From: Chitinophaga parva | GTDB taxonomy: Bacteria > Bacteroidota > Bacteroidia > Chitinophagales > Chitinophagaceae | Length of the DNA: 64,000 bases | NCBI RefSeq assembly: GCF_003071345.1 | Contig: NZ_QCYK01000002.1 | Coordinates: 744,001-808,000 of the forward strand | Direction: 5' to 3' | Shown: piece after piece, positions 54,627 to 62,710 of the stretch | Position numbering within the stretch: position 1 is the stretch's first letter | Layout of the letters: each line of letters starts with the position of its first letter | Position numbers and translations under genes: made by a program | The notes under the pieces: generated by a model | The model's input: the letters and a program-made list of their open reading frames with translations, nothing else | What the model was told of the DNA's origin: nothing | Databases searched by the model: none

Positions 54627-56392
54627 TACTCACCCAATACAATTTCCACGCGCCTGTTCTGGGCCTTACCTTCCGCGGTAGCGTTGCTGGCTACGGGTTT
54701 GCTGGCACCATAACCTTTGGCCTCTACGCGGTCAGTAGTGATACCTTTTTGTACCAGGTAATCTCTCACCGCACCGGCACGTTTTTCAGACAGGGGAAGA
54801 TTGGTGGCGTCGGTACCCACGTTATCCGTGTGGCCATACACGCCCACCTTCAAACCTTCTGCTACTACCGCCGACTGGAAGATCTCATCCAGCAGCTTGT
54901 AAGAAGCAGGACTAATAACGGCGGATCCGGTCTGAAACTCGATGTGGTAAGATTTTGAAGACACTTTGTCCGTGATCTCACTGGCATATTTTGTTTCGAT
55001 GGCTTTACCTTCCAGCAGTTCCGGGTGATTGCTGATCACGGAGAACAGGAAAGATTTGTCCACGGCCTTTTCATACGGCAGGTAAGCCGGCATGAGCTGG
55101 GGGTACATCTTCACCATCAGGCTACCAAACGTATTGTACACAGCTTTGTAGCGGTCTATCTTGTCGGTGCCAAGGCCATAGGTATTGGCCATATCCTGCA
55201 GGTTAAATACCGCAGAGCCACCCAGGTTCACTTTCAGTCCCTGCATATCTTTTTCTTCCACGCCGTTGAAGTATTTCAGCCAGTAGTCCGGCGTCTGTTC
55301 ATTGTACACGGCGGCGCTCACCTTTGCGGCAAACTCGCGGGCCTGCGTGTAAGAGCGCACCTGGTCTCCGGCCTGGGCCAGGGCAATGATCATGTTCTCA
55401 ACATCCGTGCGGTGGTCGTTGGCCCACTTCCTGATCGCGATGGTCTGGTTACTCATCTGCGATGCATACTGGCGGGTGCTGGCAATGGTGACCAGGCCAC
55501 CTTTTTTCTGGGCCACGTTCACGTCGCCGGGCGTCCAGGTGGCTACCCCATCCACGCCCACGGTGGTATCGCGGCCGGTGGTCTTACCATTCACCACGAT
55601 CTTGCGGTTTTCGGTATACCCGGCAATGTACTTGTTGGGCGCATCCAGGAAGTCGTTTGCAGCGATCAGGTTGATGGCTGTAGCATCGTAGGTGGTTTCA
55701 TCCGGGTTTACTTTGATGCCGTTGTCACCGGCCCATTTCAGCAGGATGTTCACGTCACCGTCGCGGAGCACACCGGCCACGCATTTACCGATCGCATTCT
55801 TCGGGTCCTGTTTCCAGCCCTGGGGGCCCATCACCTGGTCTTCCCCGAAGGACTTGCCATGCGATACCGGGATGATCACCGGCTGGTATTCGGCGCCCAG
55901 CGGTTCCAGCTCTTTAGACAATGAGGTCATGAAGGCAGGCATACCGTCGCCCATGAAGGTGATCAGTACACCGGGCGTGTTAGGATCGCTTTTATATGCC
56001 TGTGCAAACTTCACCAGGTCTGCCATCTGTTTGTTACAGTCATCCTGGCGGACATAAGTAACATTCAGTTTGGCCTGGTCAAAGAGCGAATGCTTTGTCG
56101 TATGTACGCCACCGTTAGCATACATGGCAGAGAACTGGCTGTTCCACGCCATGCGCAACCAGGTGATCTGTGTGCCGCCATTGGAGGCGGGATTATCATC
56201 TGGCAGGGGCAGTTGTTGGGCATTGCTGCCCAGGGAGGCTTCCGGGGCATCGGGCAGGGTTACCTTGCCCACTTCCACGGCGTTGCCTACCGCTTTGGGC
56301 CGGCCCTGGTACCATCTTACGCCCAGGACGCCCGTGGCTACTACGGTGATAATGATGAGTAATTTACCGGCAGGTTTTAATTTAAGTGACAT
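54626..56392 (-). CDS. ABC substrate-binding domain fused to an OmpA peptidoglycan-binding domain
   Basis: 588 residues. An uncleaved N-terminal membrane helix (LLIIITVVATGVLGVRWYQG, about 9-28) anchors it in the inner membrane. Residues about 70-450 look like a periplasmic binding protein of the NitT/TauT/phosphonate type: ITWLRMAWNSQFSAMYANGG, FGEDQVMGPQGWKQDPKNAIGKCVAGVLRDGDVNILLKWAG, VGVDGVATWTPGDVNVAQKKGG. The C-terminal 110 residues are an OmpA domain: VISPASYKLLDEIFQSAVVA, VGVYGHTDNVGTDATNLPLSEKRA with the peptidoglycan-binding TDNxG motif, and GYGASKPVASNATAEGKAQNRRVEIVL with the NRRVE arginines. One chain would thus link membrane, ligand and cell wall. The ligand is unknown. Confidence 0.85.
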   Translation of the reverse strand: MSLKLKPAGKLLIIITVVATGVLGVRWYQGRPKAVGNAVEVGKVTLPDAPEASLGSNAQQLPLPDDNPASNGGTQITWLRMAWNSQFSAMYANGGVHTTKHSLFDQAKLNVTYVRQDDCNKQMADLVKFAQAYKSDPNTPGVLITFMGDGMPAFMTSLSKELEPLGAEYQPVIIPVSHGKSFGEDQVMGPQGWKQDPKNAIGKCVAGVLRDGDVNILLKWAGDNGIKVNPDETTYDATAINLIAANDFLDAPNKYIAGYTENRKIVVNGKTTGRDTTVGVDGVATWTPGDVNVAQKKGGLVTIASTRQYASQMSNQTIAIRKWANDHRTDVENMIIALAQAGDQVRSYTQAREFAAKVSAAVYNEQTPDYWLKYFNGVEEKDMQGLKVNLGGSAVFNLQDMANTYGLGTDKIDRYKAVYNTFGSLMVKMYPQLMPAYLPYEKAVDKSFLFSVISNHPELLEGKAIETKYASEITDKVSSKSYHIEFQTGSAVISPASYKLLDEIFQSAVVAEGLKVGVYGHTDNVGTDATNLPLSEKRAGAVRDYLVQKGITTDRVEAKGYGASKPVASNATAEGKAQNRRVEIVLGE

Positions 56393-56441
56393 AGTGAGTT
56401 TGATTTAATAAGTGAGCGTTTAAGTGTTTTTTGAGTGTATA

Positions 56442-56465
56442 ATTTCCCTGGTGTTGGACATTGTT
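56442..56465. repeat. Dispersed 24-bp repeat copy
   Basis: Identical at 23 of 24 positions to 39476-39499, including ATTTCCCTGGTGTTGGA. It lies in the gap between the coiled-coil membrane gene and the OmpA-fusion gene, on the opposite side of the window from the first copy. No inverted partner is visible here. Confidence 0.7.
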
Positions 56466-56483
56466 TTTGTATATCCGTTCCCG

Positions 56484-57476
56484 TTAGTCCAGCAGTCCTT
56501 TGTACCGGTCCGGTACAGACACCCCTTTCAGGTGCCCGCCATCCGCATTCTTATTAAGCGATTGCCGGGTGTAGTTAAAGTCGGACTGCATATCAAAACC
56601 ATTGATCAGTGCAATGGCCTGTGCAGACTTGGCTTTGTCTTCCAGTACCTTGTCGTCCATGAAGTGACTGGTCACTGCAATGGCAGACCTGATGTGGCCT
56701 ATCTTTTCACCAATACGCACCTTCAGCAGGGCCAGGGCTTTTTCCGCATCCTGGTTCAGGCCATCATCGCCCTTGAAGGCTTTCATGGCACTGCTTACGG
56801 CGTGCAGGCCGGTGGTCACGGAGTAGTAGAGGTCTTTCTTGGCCTCCAGGTCCAGCTTCGCGTCTTCCAGCATGATGCCGCTTTCTTCGTAAGCCGCATC
56901 TGCAAAGGTTACCAGCTTGTTCAGGTCACCCACGATGGGCGTTACGTTGTCGATGTATTCCTTGCAGCGGGTTACGTTGTTGGCGTAGAGATGCACCTGG
57001 TTGTTGTGCGGGTTTTCCTGCTGCAGGATCTTCACCTTCTGGATGTTGAGTTGCAGTTCTTTTTCCTTTTCACTGAGTTTGTCCATCAACTCGCTCTGCT
57101 TGCCTTTCAGCCGTGCCGTTTGTTTGAACAGCGTGTTACGGTCTTCATAACCCTGTTCAATTTTAGCCTGCAGGATGGCAAAGGGATTGAGCTCTATCAC
57201 CAGCCCCAGTGTGTAGTCTGCAATGAAGGAGGATAAGTAGCGGAGCGCCCGCCAGAAGCCTTTGCTGGAAAACAGCATCAGCAAAAAGGTGAGCACCACC
57301 CCGCCTATCAGCAGGTTCACCAGGTTCCAGGTAACGGTGATCAGCCAGGGTAGTACATAGAGGGTAAACCCGTACGTGAGGCCCGCCAGCAGTGCAATGC
57401 CGACCATCGCTGTCGCCACATTTTTAGGCTCGGAGAGCCAGTTTGTTTTCACTACTTTTTCGGTAAGTGCTTTCAT
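56484..57476 (-). CDS. Membrane coiled-coil protein of the ABC/OmpA operon
   Basis: 330 residues from the ATG at 57476 (the open frame continues 14 codons into the upstream gene). Two N-terminal membrane segments (ATAMVGIALLAGLTYGFTLY and TWNLVNLLIGGVVLTFLLML) are followed by a long cytoplasmic helical part: KIEQGYEDRNTLFKQTARLK, KLSEKEKELQLNIQKVKILQ, LDLEAKKDLYYSVTTGLHAV. It recalls the coiled-coil build of PspA-type or TelA-linked membrane-stress proteins, but I cannot name a family. Position between the other coiled-coil protein and the transporter suggests a structural or regulatory partner of the ABC system. Confidence 0.6.
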   Translation of the reverse strand: MKALTEKVVKTNWLSEPKNVATAMVGIALLAGLTYGFTLYVLPWLITVTWNLVNLLIGGVVLTFLLMLFSSKGFWRALRYLSSFIADYTLGLVIELNPFAILQAKIEQGYEDRNTLFKQTARLKGKQSELMDKLSEKEKELQLNIQKVKILQQENPHNNQVHLYANNVTRCKEYIDNVTPIVGDLNKLVTFADAAYEESGIMLEDAKLDLEAKKDLYYSVTTGLHAVSSAMKAFKGDDGLNQDAEKALALLKVRIGEKIGHIRSAIAVTSHFMDDKVLEDKAKSAQAIALINGFDMQSDFNYTRQSLNKNADGGHLKGVSVPDRYKGLLD

Positions 57477-57489
57477 GATCGTAGTTGTT

Positions 57490-58155
57490 TTAAAGGATGT
57501 GTTGATTAATTTTTTCAATGTTTTTCATCAATGCATCTTTCTCTGCCAGCAGGGCGGCATTGTAGCCGGCGGCGCTGGTATCCAGCTTTGCTTCACTTTC
57601 GGCTACTTCCTGTTCCTGTTGCTGCAGTTGTTGCTGCAACTGCATGATCTCCCGGGAGAGCTGCTGGATGCGGGCTTTGCCATCTTCAATGGCCGCCTTC
57701 CTGCTTTTTACCTTTTCATCCAGCGCGGCATCAATAGTTTGGTGAAAAGACACCGCGTCTGATGCCAGTAGTTGCAGGTAGTCCTGGGCGGAACTGAGTA
57801 GCTTTTCCTTGTCCAGCCCCTGTACCTGCAGACCTGCAAATGCAGCGCAGAAGCGGGCTTTCTCGTCAGCGATGGACTGCATGGCGGCGGTCATCCTGGA
57901 AAACTCCAGGTAGCCCGGGCCGGGCAGGCGCGCTTCCGCAAAGAGGCGGTTAAAGTGCTCCTGGTACTTTTGGGCCGCTTCACCCGTTACTTGTTTGCGT
58001 ACCGGCGCTCCCGTTGCAACATCTTGTGTAGCCCGCCTGGGTGCGGCAGGTACAGCGGGGGCGGTGCCGGGTTGCAGATCCGGCAGCGGTCCGTCTTGCG
58101 GTTTGTCTTCCATTTCTACGAAGGCAGAAAGGAGCTTTTTACCAAATGAGGCCAT
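57490..58155 (-). CDS. Soluble coiled-coil protein, first gene of the ABC/OmpA operon
   Basis: 221 residues from the ATG at 58155 (MASFGKKLLSAFVEMEDKPQ); the frame extends 20 codons upstream without a credible start. A Pro/Ala-rich segment (about 23-45) precedes a helical region with QKYQEHFNRLFAEARLPGPGYLEFSRMTAAMQSIADEK, and the C-terminal third is a coiled coil (IQQLSREIMQLQQQLQQQEQ). No signal peptide. It is 13 bases before the membrane coiled-coil gene. Family not recognised; a cytoplasmic partner of the membrane complex is the simplest guess. Confidence 0.55.
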   Translation of the reverse strand: MASFGKKLLSAFVEMEDKPQDGPLPDLQPGTAPAVPAAPRRATQDVATGAPVRKQVTGEAAQKYQEHFNRLFAEARLPGPGYLEFSRMTAAMQSIADEKARFCAAFAGLQVQGLDKEKLLSSAQDYLQLLASDAVSFHQTIDAALDEKVKSRKAAIEDGKARIQQLSREIMQLQQQLQQQEQEVAESEAKLDTSAAGYNAALLAEKDALMKNIEKINQHIL

Positions 58156-58798
58156 GGCGTTGTGTTTTAGTATGTGAGTGATCGTTGACCTGCGGGCATA
58201 GCTCCGCCAGGACAACCTTTTCAGTTGCTTTTTGCGTTGTCAGTCTGTGTAAGGAATAGCAGCTTTGCGGACTGGCTGCACAGCAAGCTTCATCACCACG
58301 GTGGTTGGCGCAAAGCTTCCATTGAATTACGCGGTGCGTAATCCATCTGCATAGATTTCATGTGTAATGAAAATGCTGGTTAAGTAACAGAAAGTTTCTT
58401 TCGGGCTTGAGTACTGGGACTTGGGAGTCAGGTGAGGTGGGCCTTAATATAAACGCTGAATACGTTTTTCATTTTGCTTTGGAGACTAGCTCCTTTTTTT
58501 GTTTGACCATGTAAAGATAGAGCGCTTTTAACATTCCATTCACAGCAGGTGGGACCAGCGGTTTAAAAATCGAGAGGACGGCCCCCAGGTCTTACAAACG
58601 GTCAAAAACAGGGATGAATAGGTAAATATGCATTTAAACGGTAAAATAGATGGATTAGCGGTTTTGCAATAGAAGGTCGTTTTTGTTTTATGATTCTATA
58701 AATGGAATGACTTTGCAATTGCAATTTTAAATCCGGAAGCCATCTTCTTTAAACAAAAAGTAAAGGACACGATGTTGCAAATTTTAAAAACGGGTTAC
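58156..58798. other. Intergenic region upstream of the ABC/OmpA operon
   Basis: No gene is visible. On the plus strand there are two weak hairpins with T-runs: AAACG/CGTTT at 58451-58467 and GGAG-ACTAG-CTCC followed by seven T at 58481-58500. No plus-strand gene precedes them. The promoter of the minus-strand operon should lie between 58156 and about 58400, but I saw no perfect TAnnTTTG on that strand. Confidence 0.4.
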
Positions 58799-58829
58799 AA
58801 AAAAAGGCCTGCCGCAAAAGCAGCAGGCC
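58799..58829 (-). terminator. Rho-independent terminator after the AraC gene
   Basis: On the minus strand GGCCTGC (58829-58823) and GCAGGCC (58812-58806) form a stem, followed by a run of seven T (58805-58799). It lies 24 bases after the AraC stop. Confidence 0.85.
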
Positions 58830-58853
58830 ATGATCTCATGATGCTTGTGAAGA

Positions 58854-59744
58854 TCAGTTGAGTAATTGTTTCTTGAATTGCACCGGGCTTAGTCCTACTT
58901 CCCGCTTGAACAGGCGGGAGAAATAAGATAGGTTCTCAAACCCCAGCGCGTAGGCTATCTCCGCCACGGATTGATCTTTGCTCTTCAGCAGGTTCTTTGC
59001 TTCAGATACCAGGTACATGTGGATCAGCTCCAGGGCTGTTTTACCACTTTCCTGTTTTAATATATCACTGAGATAACGGGGCGAGAGGTGAAGTTGCGCG
59101 GCCAGGTGATGTACGGAAGGCAATCCCTTTTCCTGGAAATCCCCACTGGTGAAGTAACTGGCGAGTGCTTCATTAAAGCGGGTAGCTGTTTTGCCGGCTA
59201 TTTCGGTGCGGTTAATGAACTGGCGTTTATAGAAACGCTGGGCATATTTCAACAGGGTGTCAATATTGGCCAGCATGATCTCGCGGCTGTATTCATCCAC
59301 GTTGTTATGATACTCCGTTTCCAGCTTGCTGAAGATATCCCATACCAGTTCTTCTTCTTTGGCAGAGAGATGCAGGGCCTCGTTGGTCTCATAATCAAAA
59401 TAGTGGTACTTGCGGATAGCCTCATGCAAGGGGTGCCCGGTGAGGAAGTCCTCGTGGAAGAACAGCATAAAGCCGTCTTCTTCCAGTTCCAGCTCTTTCA
59501 TTTCAATGACCTGGTGGGGGCGCAGGAATATCATGGAACCGGCACTATGATCAAAGCGCGTACGCCCATAACGGATTACGCCGGATTTGAGCTTCTTGAA
59601 AGCTACCATGTAAAATTCACTGGTAAACTCCCGGTTGCCCATTGTACAGCTGTTGTCGCAGCGGTACAGGCTTACCAGCGGGCTTTCCACAGGCGGGAAG
59701 CCGTTTTCCTCGTGAAGGACTGCCAGGCTTTTATAATGTCTCAT
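58854..59744 (-). CDS. AraC-family transcriptional regulator
   Basis: 296 residues. The C-terminal 100 residues are the double helix-turn-helix: LPSVHHLAAQLHLSPRYLSDILKQESG for the first and SVAEIAYALGFENLSYFSRLFKREVGLSP for the second, with the family-typical GFxxxSYFSRxFK. The N-terminal part (SGVIRYGRTRFDHSAGSMIFLRPHQVIE) is a cupin-like ligand domain. It lies 27 bases after the SDR gene on the same strand and is probably co-transcribed with it, so it may regulate that oxidoreductase gene, a frequent arrangement. Confidence 0.93.
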   Translation of the reverse strand: MRHYKSLAVLHEENGFPPVESPLVSLYRCDNSCTMGNREFTSEFYMVAFKKLKSGVIRYGRTRFDHSAGSMIFLRPHQVIEMKELELEEDGFMLFFHEDFLTGHPLHEAIRKYHYFDYETNEALHLSAKEEELVWDIFSKLETEYHNNVDEYSREIMLANIDTLLKYAQRFYKRQFINRTEIAGKTATRFNEALASYFTSGDFQEKGLPSVHHLAAQLHLSPRYLSDILKQESGKTALELIHMYLVSEAKNLLKSKDQSVAEIAYALGFENLSYFSRLFKREVGLSPVQFKKQLLN

Positions 59745-59771
59745 ACGTACCGGTTAAAAATGTAAAGGATA

Positions 59772-60587
59772 TCATCCATGTGCGGCGTGGGCCACTTCCT
59801 GCCATTGGTCCCATTCGGCCAGGCGTGCTTCATACACACTTTTTGCAAAGGGGAGGGCTACTTTGCCCAGTAGCAGGCGCAGTGGTGGTTGCGCACTGTC
59901 CACTAATTTAAGGATTGCCGGCGTAGTAGCCGCAGGATTTCCAAAACTATCCGGCGTGGCGGAGTCGCTGAAGGCCTTGCGCAAGCCTGCGTATTCTTCC
60001 ATAGGCGTAGTGCTGGCGGCGGAAGCGCCTGCCCAGTCCGTGGTGAAGCCATTTGGCTCTATCATGGTTACATGGATGCCGAACTGTTTTACTTCCGTGG
60101 CCAGTGTTTCGCTGAGACCTTCCACGGCGAATTTAGAGGCGTTGTAAAGGCCGAGCACCGGCAGGGTTACCAGGCCAAGGATGCTGGATACCTGGATAAT
60201 GTGCCCGCCGCCTTGTGCCCGCATAATGGGCAGTACTGCCTGCGATGCCCAGAGCAGGCCAAAGAAGTTGGTTTCCATTTGTGCACGGGCTTCCTGTTCC
60301 GTAGTTTCTTCCACGGCGCCAAAGAGGCCATAGCCGGCGTTGTTGATCAGCACATCAATGCGGCCGGTATGTTGCTGCGCTTTTTGTACCGCGGCAAATA
60401 CGGCGGCGCGGTCGTTTACATCCAGCTGCAGGGGCAGCAGGGCTTGTCCATATTTGTCGGAAAGGTCTTGCAGGTCTTTGAGGTTGCGTGCCGTGGCAAT
60501 CACCTTATCACCGCGTTGCAGAAAAGCATCTGCCCATAACTTACCGAAGCCGCGGGATGCACCGGTAATGAGAATTGTTTTTGACAT
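59772..60587 (-). CDS. Short-chain dehydrogenase/reductase (SDR)
   Basis: 271 residues from the ATG at 60587 (MSKTILITGASRGFGKLWAD); the frame stays open further upstream but that part does not look like an SDR and overlaps the promoter element at 60615-60622. Classical SDR marks: cofactor motif TGASRGFG, NNAGYG, catalytic Ser in QVSSILG, and YNASKFAVEG (Tyr-x-x-x-Lys). The LLGKVALPFAKSVYEARLAEWDQW tail is typical of this oxidoreductase group. Substrate unknown, NAD(P)(H)-dependent by family. Confidence 0.92.
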   Translation of the reverse strand: MSKTILITGASRGFGKLWADAFLQRGDKVIATARNLKDLQDLSDKYGQALLPLQLDVNDRAAVFAAVQKAQQHTGRIDVLINNAGYGLFGAVEETTEQEARAQMETNFFGLLWASQAVLPIMRAQGGGHIIQVSSILGLVTLPVLGLYNASKFAVEGLSETLATEVKQFGIHVTMIEPNGFTTDWAGASAASTTPMEEYAGLRKAFSDSATPDSFGNPAATTPAILKLVDSAQPPLRLLLGKVALPFAKSVYEARLAEWDQWQEVAHAAHG

Positions 60588-60614
60588 AATTGTGCGTCGT
60601 TTGTTTTGACAACA

Positions 60615-60622
60615 CAAATTTA
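60615..60622 (-). promoter_or_regulatory. Bacteroidota-type -7 promoter element for the SDR-AraC operon
   Basis: On the minus strand TAAATTTG, a perfect match to TAnnTTTG, about 28 bases upstream of the ATG at 60587. A TTTTG lies further upstream but with a spacing longer than usual. Confidence 0.5.
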
Positions 60623-60801
60623 CCGCCGCGTGCAGGCTGGTTGTTTGCACAAAAGTGGGGAAGACTAGCACATTTTTACGGGCGAAGTGCTGTAGCTGCC
60701 AGGTTGCCGCCGGAAGTCCTGGTTTAAGCAGCAGCTGTTCTTTCATATGATCCATGCATTTGCAGGGGAACAGCCCGGTGCTGTTCATTTATCACCACCC
60801 T

Positions 60802-61317
60802 TTATTTCCGGGTAGGATCATCCGTTGCATTCACATACGTTACACCGGAGGGGCCATAGCCCGTGATCTCCACCATTACCGGCCCTTTGGTCATGGCAAA
60901 ATGATTTTGCCCGGCTACTTCCGTGTACACGCTACCCGTGGGCAATTGCTTCAGCTTTGCTGCATCAAACTTATCGCCGTACCCGAAGTACCAGGTGCCG
61001 GAAACTACCGTGGCCGTACGGAAGTCCGGGTGCAGGTGGGCGGCGATCTTTGTGTTGGGGCCAATTTTGAGGAGAATGGTGTAGAGCCCTGGCTTAGCCG
61101 GATCGCCATACAGGACGATCTCCTCGATGCCCGCATGATTGCTGGACCCTGGTGCCAGTGCGCCTTTGCTATGCAGGGCGGTAAGTTCCGTGGGGGTAAG
61201 CCGTAACTGGCCATTGGAAGGAGCGGCCACCTGGGCAAAAGTAGCGGCCCGGGTGCCGAGCAGGAATACGCAGATCAGGCAGCCTGTCTGCAGCAGGCGT
61301 TTGCTGGTTTGTAGCAT
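60802..61317 (-). CDS. Secreted cupin-domain protein
   Basis: 171 residues from the ATG at 61317 (MLQTSKRLLQTGCLICVFLL), which gives a signal peptide ending near TFAQ. The remaining 130 residues form a cupin barrel: EIVLYGDPAKPGLYTILLKI, then IAAHLHPDFRTATVVSGTWYFGYG with the metal-binding His pattern, and EVAGQNHFAMTKGPVMVEITG. Many such proteins (DUF4437-like or cupin_2 type) have no known substrate. It stands between the SDR and a small membrane protein, all on the minus strand, with gaps large enough for its own promoter. Confidence 0.82.
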   Translation of the reverse strand: MLQTSKRLLQTGCLICVFLLGTRAATFAQVAAPSNGQLRLTPTELTALHSKGALAPGSSNHAGIEEIVLYGDPAKPGLYTILLKIGPNTKIAAHLHPDFRTATVVSGTWYFGYGDKFDAAKLKQLPTGSVYTEVAGQNHFAMTKGPVMVEITGYGPSGVTYVNATDDPTRK

Positions 61318-61490
61318 AAAATGGTTTTGCCAATGCAGGACCAATGGTGTGCCGGAAAGGCAGATCCGCTACCATAGCTGGTTTGGTGAGGATAAGGCTT
61401 TTGGAGGACCGCGATATTCCGTCAATTAATATTTGCGCTTCGTGAAATTGCGGGAGGCCCGGGTGTTATCTCCTGTAGCGCGTATCGGGC

Positions 61491-61793
61491 TTATGCCAGC
61501 AAATTAAATGACACCAGTGCAATGGTAATACCCAGGCACACCAGCGCCACGAGAAAGATGTATTCCGCCACCAGCTCCATTTTCCGGGCATTTTCCCGCT
61601 TGGAGGCGCGCATGGAAAGAAAGGACAGCAGGCAACTGGCTATCAGCAGGAGGGAGGCCACGCCGGTAAGGTCATCAATGATAGTGGCCTGGTTAAACTT
61701 GGCCACTTTGATGGACGTGAGCACAATCAGGCAAAACCCCAGCAGGTTCGCGGAAGTATTGAGGATATGTGGAGATTTGTTGTCCGGTGCCAT
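61491..61793 (-). CDS. Small membrane protein of unknown function
   Basis: 100 residues from the ATG at 61793 (three codons shorter than the longest frame). Three membrane helices are visible: ANLLGFCLIVLTSIKVA, GVASLLLIASCLLSFLSM and YIFLVALVCLGITIALVSFN, with a basic loop (RASKRENARK) between the second and third. It looks like the small uncharacterised membrane proteins common in Bacteroidota. No function can be assigned. Confidence 0.65.
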   Translation of the reverse strand: MAPDNKSPHILNTSANLLGFCLIVLTSIKVAKFNQATIIDDLTGVASLLLIASCLLSFLSMRASKRENARKMELVAEYIFLVALVCLGITIALVSFNLLA

Positions 61794-61887
61794 GAATGAC
61801 AAGTTACGGAATGGGCTGTTTACACCTTGTTAAAAATGGGACTTTATTCGCGGTCACGCGGCCTGCGCCCGGTTGGTAAAACAGTGC

Positions 61888-62385
61888 CTATTCATCGCCA
61901 TGCACCAGGCCTACATCCGGCTGGGCATATTTGTACACCTTAAAATAAATAGCAGTTTTGGTCTGGTGCACTCCCTCAATAGCAGCTACTTTGTTAATGA
62001 AATCCTGCAGGTGGTCATTATCCCGGCACATCACATCCACCTCCAGGTCGTAATCACCGGAGGTGCCGGCCAGGAAACTCACTTCCGGCATCTTCGCTAT
62101 TTTTTTGGCTACGGCCTCCTTGTGGGTGGCAGGGCGTACAAACACGGCTACGTGCGCATAGCAATTGAAACCTACTTTCACCGGGTCCACGCGGCCCACA
62201 ATGGTGATCACGCCTTCTTCCAGGAGGCGGTTAAACCGGGTACGCACCGTGCCTACAGACACGTTCAGTTTTTCAGCGATCACGGTGAAGGAAGTCCTGC
62301 CATCCTGCTGCAGGGAGGAGAGGATGGAAAAATCCAGTTCGTCCATTATCATATCCTTTTTTGCGGGCAATTTGTTTTTGTCCAT
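61888..62385 (-). CDS. Lrp/AsnC-family transcriptional regulator
   Basis: 165 residues. N-terminal helix-turn-helix: MDELDFSILSSLQQDGRTSFTVIAEKLNVSVGTVRTRFNRLLEEGVI. C-terminal RAM/ligand domain: VGRVDPVKVGFNCYAHVAVF, AKMPEVSFLAGTSGDYDLEVDVMCRD and FINKVAAIEGVHQTKTAIYF. Length and order are normal. These feast/famine regulators usually sense amino acids or related metabolites. It is divergent from the GH2 gene, but a strong terminator and a separate promoter lie between them. Confidence 0.93.
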   Translation of the reverse strand: MDKNKLPAKKDMIMDELDFSILSSLQQDGRTSFTVIAEKLNVSVGTVRTRFNRLLEEGVITIVGRVDPVKVGFNCYAHVAVFVRPATHKEAVAKKIAKMPEVSFLAGTSGDYDLEVDVMCRDNDHLQDFINKVAAIEGVHQTKTAIYFKVYKYAQPDVGLVHGDE

Positions 62386-62604
62386 CTTAAAATGGTTGAA
62401 TTTTCAGCCAGGGAACCGGGTTTGGTCAAAAAATGGGGATAAATAATCCTTTTTTTTGTTTATTTCTTTTTAAAAATACATTTTTTGCAGAAAAGTTTTA
62501 GTATTTTTAAAATAAATGCAGCAGGATTATCACTGCCACATCATATAACTGCCGGCCACCGGCGAAGGTTACTATCAACACAAAATCTAAATCGCTGACC
62601 CCTG

Positions 62605-62645
62605 GCGGGTCGTATTCCGGAGATGGGAATGCGACCCGCTTTTTC
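62605..62645 (+). terminator. Strong plus-strand terminator with no upstream plus-strand gene
   Basis: GCGGGTCGTATTCC (62605-62618) pairs with GGGAATGCGACCCGC (62625-62639) with one G/T-type mismatch and a six-base loop, followed by TTTTTCTTTT. The nearest upstream gene is on the other strand, so it must end a non-coding transcript, a leader or read-through. Confidence 0.85.
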
Positions 62646-62651
62646 TTTTAC

Positions 62652-62659
62652 TATATTTG
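62652..62659 (+). promoter_or_regulatory. Bacteroidota-type -7 promoter element for the GH2 gene
   Basis: TATATTTG, a perfect match to TAnnTTTG, seven bases after the terminator and about 52 bases before the ATG at 62711. It makes the GH2 gene independent of whatever the terminator ends. Confidence 0.6.
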
Positions 62660-62710
62660 TCGCTGACAATTGTCGACGGAAACTTCTACCTGCAAAAACA
62701 AACTTCACGC

